Shown here: one piece after another, positions 16,452-20,054 of the stretch
How positions within the stretch are numbered: position 1 is the first letter of the stretch
How the letters are laid out: every line of letters begins with the position of its first letter
Source: Gnetum montanum
Lineage: Eukaryota > Streptophyta > Gnetopsida > Gnetales > Gnetaceae
Direction: 5' to 3'
DNA: 20,054 nucleotides
NCBI GenBank assembly: GCA_015680685.1
Contig: MNCI01000815.1
Coordinates: forward strand, 1 to 20,054
Notes under the pieces: generated by a model
Databases searched by the model: none
Told to the model about the DNA's origin: nothing
What the model saw: only the letters and a program-made list of their open reading frames with translations
Translations under genes and position numbers: made by a program

Positions 16452-18962
16452 TCACCTAGAGGATCTATTAATGTTGTCAATAGTATTGGCTCTTAGACAA
16501 GAAGGGATTAATGTGTTTCCCATTATTAGACTTTGGGTAGGTGAGGAGTTAGCATGTTGTGGCACCTTGATGACAAAGGGTGGTTGAACCATTGTTGTTG
16601 TGACATGTTGTGGGACCTTAACCATGAAGGGATTTGTAGGTGCTTGAGGTGGCACTCTGACAATGAAAGGAGGCCTCAAATCCTTAGGGGCTGTAGAGGC
16701 CCTTGCATTACCAAAGGGCAAACAGATCACAAATGGCCTCTGCATCAGTTTTGGGTTGTCATCAATTTTGATAGTGTTTATGACATAGCTTGCATTGTCT
16801 ACATTCATAGGATCCTTATACACCCTCATAGATAATGTTTGAGGCCTAACTGGATTTGTAGCATCAAGGACTAGTTCACCTTTGTCAATCATTTTTTGGA
16901 GATTGTTCTGCATGGATAGATAGAAATCCATGCTATGACCAGACAATTGGTGGTAATGGAAGAACCGATCTAGCTTGAAATGTTTTAGGACTAGAAACTC
17001 ATTCGATGTTGTTGAAGTAAGGTTTTTGAGCATCTCGTAGCATCTATCATGCCTTTTACGAGCATCCTTAAACATTTTCTTATATTGGAAGCACTTGATC
17101 TTTAATAGTTATTTCAGAAACTTTGAGGGCTTTAGTGGCAACGAGGTGTACTTGGAGTGATCCTTGCACTCAAATTTAGGCCTTGGAGTAGCTTGTGCTA
17201 TGGCCACTAGTGACATGGGCTAGTTAGTTGCCGTAGTGCTAGGGCTGGTGGTTTTGTTGTTAGCTGGGGCCTTGGGTGGCCTAGATGTTGGCCTTGGGTT
17301 GGTTTTTTTATCCTCTTTGGCCATAGTTGCACTTTACTTTCCTTTATACTTATCCTTACTTGCATGTAGGTTTTTTTAGGTCATGTAGGCCAAGTCCTTA
17401 CTAGCTTCAACAACATCTTATATGCTCTTGGTCTAGGTAAAGGCTTGGCTTAGAGATTGCAGACCCAGATAGTAAAGCTTTGATTTTATAAAATCATTAA
17501 CCATGCCCTTGAAGATAGCTAAGAGATGTGCCTTAGCTATGGGGTCTAATATTTCATTCAATGAGGTGCACCATTATTGGATGAATTTTTGCACAGGCTC
17601 TAGGGAACCCTACTTAACCTACATTAGCTGGTCCAAGGTTGCTTCTGGCTTCAAGTTGTACTTGAAATGTGTCATGAACTAGCTAAAGAGATTTTCTAGA
17701 GATGAGACAAAGCCTCTAGATAGTATGTGGTACTAGTTTAAGGCTTTGCCAGTTAGTGACATGGCAAACACAAGCATGATGGTATGCAGCTAAGCTTGTA
17801 GTAGTAGGCACTTGGACCTGAATGTCACTAGATGTGCTTTGGGGTTTCCTTCACTATTGTACTTGGTGAACTAAGGTAGTGGGACCCTAATTGGCAAAGT
17901 TAGTGGCAAGATGACAAGACTTATAGGATCATCCTGGTAGAAGTACACTACTTTAACTATTTCAAAGGATGTAGCTTTGATATGCTTCACCTCTTCTATC
18001 AAGGTTTGGATTAATTGAAATGCCTAGTCTAAATTTTGGGATACTCTAGCTAGCTATGCTAGTTGTGCTATCCAATGTATTGGTTGTGCAACCCATGACC
18101 TAGTCATAAGCTGCAAATGTACATGAGGTGCTTAATGCATTGGTTGTGTTATAGGAATAGTGATTGGGGCAAGCCATGCATGCATGGGTTAGATCAATAT
18201 TGAGAGCACTAACAAAGCAAGTGGGACACAAGTTGTCTAAGTGATTTGAGGCCTAGAGATGAGCCCTACATGAACATATGGCTGAGCTAGCATGATTGCT
18301 ACTAGCAAGGATGGCTAAGTAGGTTGAGATGATGCCACAAAGGGCAAGTGGAAAAGGGTTTTTGCATCATAATGTGTGTATTCAATTTGATCGGTTGCCA
18401 CTACAAGTGTAGACCTAAGCCTGATATAGTAGGAAGGTGATGCTAGTATTATGACCATCTTGAGAAGGATGAGTGAACTAACTTGAGGAGGGTCTAGACT
18501 AGGGATTGCTTGTTGGAAGATGATGGGAAAGGGGGGCTTATGTTTGGAGCGAGCTTCAAACTCATCCCCTTCCTCATGTAAGGCTTTATCATAGTTAGTT
18601 CCTATGTTGCACTCACCCACTCAAATGAGCTAGGATAATAACTAGTGGTGGGACTCTGCAAGAAGGATTATGTCAAATGAGGAAGGGATATACTCTTGTC
18701 CATCCTTGTGGATTAATTCAAAGTTTAATTTTGGCTCTATGTCAAGGTGATTTATGAGCAACCTTGCTTGGACCCTTGCACATATGAAGTTGTATTGCTC
18801 ATTACTGAGCATGACATACTCTATGTCTTGGCTGCGTAGCCTAAGAGATTAACTTGGCTTAGCCATCATGAGATTCATAGAGTTTTCAATCTTGGTCTCT
18901 TGTTGGATAGGCAAGATCTCAAGTGCATTTGAAACTAACACTGGAGGTTGATCTGGGTTCAT
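16452..18962 (-). pseudogene. Gag pseudogene of element 2
   Basis: The start is taken at the ATG at 18960-18962, which aligns with the element 1 start. The N-terminal domain (about 18630-18846) includes EQYNFICARVQA, then FELIHKDGQEYIPSSFDI, then ILLAE. The acidic GDEFEARSKH near 18560 matches DDFTAQSKH in element 1. The capsid-like part (about 17480-17950) includes FTKYNSEGNP, GKALN and YNLKPEATLDQLM. The knuckle at residues 38-52 of the 16452-17075 frame reads FFHYHQLSGHSMDFY: both knuckle cysteines are lost (to F and Y) while the histidines remain. NPVRPQ and ASYVINTI follow, then four PFVIKVP-like repeats (16554-16739). Many stops, two of them at the same sites as in element 1 (17610-17612 and 17679-17681), show that it is dead. 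Confidence 0.78.
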
Positions 18963-19065
18963 GATTGTAGATCAAGTTGTAAAGTGAAACTACAAAGGTT
19001 ACTAGCTACAGAATATAGTGGATCAAGCTAAAACTAACCTGTATCAGCTAATACTGCTAACTACA

Positions 19066-19190
19066 CTCTCCATTGTGGAGAGCTAACTATGTTATTTACA
19101 CTGACTACACTCTCCACTATGAAGAGCCAACTACGCTCTTCATAATAGAGCTGACTATGCTATCTATGCTGGAGATGACTACGCTCCAAC
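19066..19190. other. Row of small hairpins in the element 2 leader
   Basis: CTCTCCA-TTG-TGGAGAG (19066-19082) is a perfect seven-base-pair stem. It is followed by GCTCTTCATAATAGAGC (about 19133-19149) and TGGAGATGACTACGCTCCA (about 19170-19188), each with a five-base-pair stem, linked by repeated CTGACTAC or CTAACTA words. The units look like degenerate copies of one hairpin-forming repeat. Confidence 0.55.
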
Positions 19191-19425
19191 TAAAGACAAC
19201 AAGAACATAGCAAAACAATGGAGAGAAGTGTGATTTGGGGTTACCATGCAAGGTCTCAGGGGGACTGACTATGAGGTCCAATCTACATTGACCGTTGTCT
19301 ATACTGGAGATGACTATTCTCCAACTGAATAAAATGGGAACCTAGCAAAACAATGGAGAGAAGTGTGATTTGGGGTTGCCACATGTGGTCTTGGGGGGAC
19401 CAACTATGGGGTCCAATCTACACCA
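19165..19425. repeat. 135-bp tandem duplication in the element 2 leader
   Basis: GGAGATGACTACGCTCCAAC at 19171 recurs as GGAGATGACTATTCTCCAAC at 19306. Both copies continue with AGCAAAACAATGGAGAGAAG, then a GTCCAATCTACA block, for about 125 bases. The copies differ at scattered sites and by small indels. It lies between the PBS-like block and gag. Confidence 0.88.
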
Positions 19426-19496
19426 ATGTGTTAGTGGATAACTATGGTGTAAATAGCTCATGAGACAACCTTAATGAAGCTTGAAAAAGGGGTTGA

Positions 19497-19513
19497 CCCT
19501 CCTTCTAGTGCCA
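19497..19513 (-). other. Primer-binding-site-like block of element 2
   Basis: The minus strand reads TGGCACTAGAAGGAGGG, one base different from element 1 (TGGCCCTAGAAGGAGGG). Conservation of this 17-mer between copies whose surrounding leader and LTR sequences are otherwise poorly alignable supports a functional PBS in the ancestor. Confidence 0.65.
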
Positions 19514-19547
19514 GAAACTATAGCAACCAAAAATGTCAACAACTAGN

Positions 19548-19641
19548 AAAGATTGTTCAAGGCACCTTGTCTCTACCTCCAGTAGGCCCTCACGNATGAG
19601 GGCCTACTGGAGGTAGAGACAAGGTGCCTTGAACAATCTTT
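19548..19641. repeat. 45-bp perfect inverted repeat bounded by single Ns
   Basis: 19548-19592 is the exact reverse complement of 19597-19641. Single Ns stand at 19547 and 19595, at the outer and inner ends of the first arm. A 47-base contig inserted in the wrong orientation beside its own sequence would look exactly like this, so I call it a probable assembly artefact. Confidence 0.9.
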
Positions 19642-19884
19642 TCGATCAAACAAGGACTTACTGGATGCAACCAAGGTGCAACATGGTTAATCGCAGTGTT
19701 GATGCGAAATGATGCTAAGTGTTTGAGCATTATCAATGGTGTCAAGGGGGTCAAGCATGGTAAGGCTTTTTTTTTTTGGAAAAAACAAGGGTGCCAACAT
19801 GTAGAGGCTGCTACCCAAGGGTATTTTTAGGTGTGGTTATGTAGTGAAATAATGAGAAATGCAAATAGAATGCTAAAGAAATGT

Positions 19885-19906
19885 AGAGAGAGAGAGAGAG
19901 AGAGAG
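19885..19906. repeat. (AG)11 microsatellite
   Basis: Uninterrupted AG run inside the LTR of element 2. Confidence 0.95.
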
Positions 19907-20054
19907 AAGTAGAAAATCATCCCAAATGGGGTTGAGTGTAGTTAACACTAAAAGGGAAGGTACATGGTGTACAACAGGTGCATCAGATAGTGTAGTTACA
20001 ATCTTAGGGATGTCTAGCTATGAAGACTAGCATTCCGCTAAGGTGTCTACATTT

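Larger units (their letters stand above)
14724..20054 (-). mobile_element. Element 2: decayed relative of element 1, same strand
   Basis: From high to low coordinates: part of an LTR (19514-20054, continuing past the window), PBS-like block, leader, gag pseudogene, retropepsin relic, and AGTTTAAGGCCAT array. Gag, protease and post-protease sequence align with element 1 throughout, but at clearly reduced identity, so the two are old relatives and not a recent tandem duplication. The lower boundary is uncertain and may extend to about 13404 if the antisense coiled-coil ORF belongs to it. No reverse transcriptase is found between the protease and 13404. Confidence 0.75.
19514..20054 (-). mobile_element. 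5' LTR of element 2 (partial, runs off the window)
   Basis: It lies next to the PBS-like block and has no coding potential. ATGCAAATAGAATG near 19859 resembles the element 1 LTR. An AG microsatellite lies at 19885-19906 and a T-run near 19768. The inner edge is not clear (no clean CA end next to the PBS), and the N-bounded fold-back at 19547-19641 may have corrupted this part. Confidence 0.55.

Noticed and set aside
19885-19906. GAGA-factor-type regulatory element
   Set aside because: A simple (AG)11 microsatellite with no linked gene; chance expansion is more likely.

Overview
The window looks like repeat-rich intergenic DNA from a large plant nuclear genome. The support is plant-type Ty3/gypsy retrotransposon domains, a plant O-GlcNAc-transferase-like TPR fragment, a land-plant PPR fragment, and a mosaic of old, stop-ridden LTR elements. 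A gymnosperm would fit, but the sequence alone does not prove it. I see no intact cellular gene, no tRNA or rRNA, and no CRISPR array.

Layout. Positions 1-6463 hold most of one minus-strand LTR retrotransposon (element 1). From high to low coordinates it has a long 5' LTR (about 4519-6463) with a TATA box and U3 tandem repeats, a PBS-like block (4496-4512), a leader with 42-bp repeats, a gag pseudogene (from 4131), a retropepsin region (to about 560), and an array of AGTTTAA-type short repeats (175-455). Positions 6486-9010 are a patchwork: a plus-strand TPR fragment resembling SECRET AGENT, a minus-strand PPR fragment, and a minus-strand reverse transcriptase fragment joined directly to the PPR piece. 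Positions 9011-10340 hold a TATA/G-box promoter-like site and diverged repeats of about 180-190 bp. Positions 10380-11953 are a minus-strand pol relic (RT C-terminus, RNase H, integrase zinc finger), cut at 11954 where an LTR-like TGTAACACCC start begins. Positions 11954-13400 are AT-rich and unassigned.

From about 13404 or 14724 to the window end lies element 2, a diverged relative of element 1 on the same strand. It has a PBS-like block (19497-19513), a leader with a 135-bp tandem duplication and small hairpins, a gag pseudogene (from 18962), a retropepsin relic, the same type of AGTTTAAGGCCAT array (14724-14955), and beyond it a plus-strand coiled-coil ORF that is antisense to the element.

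The most interesting signal is what the two diverged copies share: a gag N-terminal domain I do not recognise, a PFVIKVP-type repeat linker between the gag knuckle and the protease, and a short-repeat array after the protease where reverse transcriptase would be expected. This suggests a pol-less, non-autonomous Tat-like family, or an Ogre-like family with a repeat-filled spacer between protease and RT. Two single-N sites sit exactly at a 68-bp direct duplication and a 45-bp perfect fold-back, so both are probably assembly artefacts.
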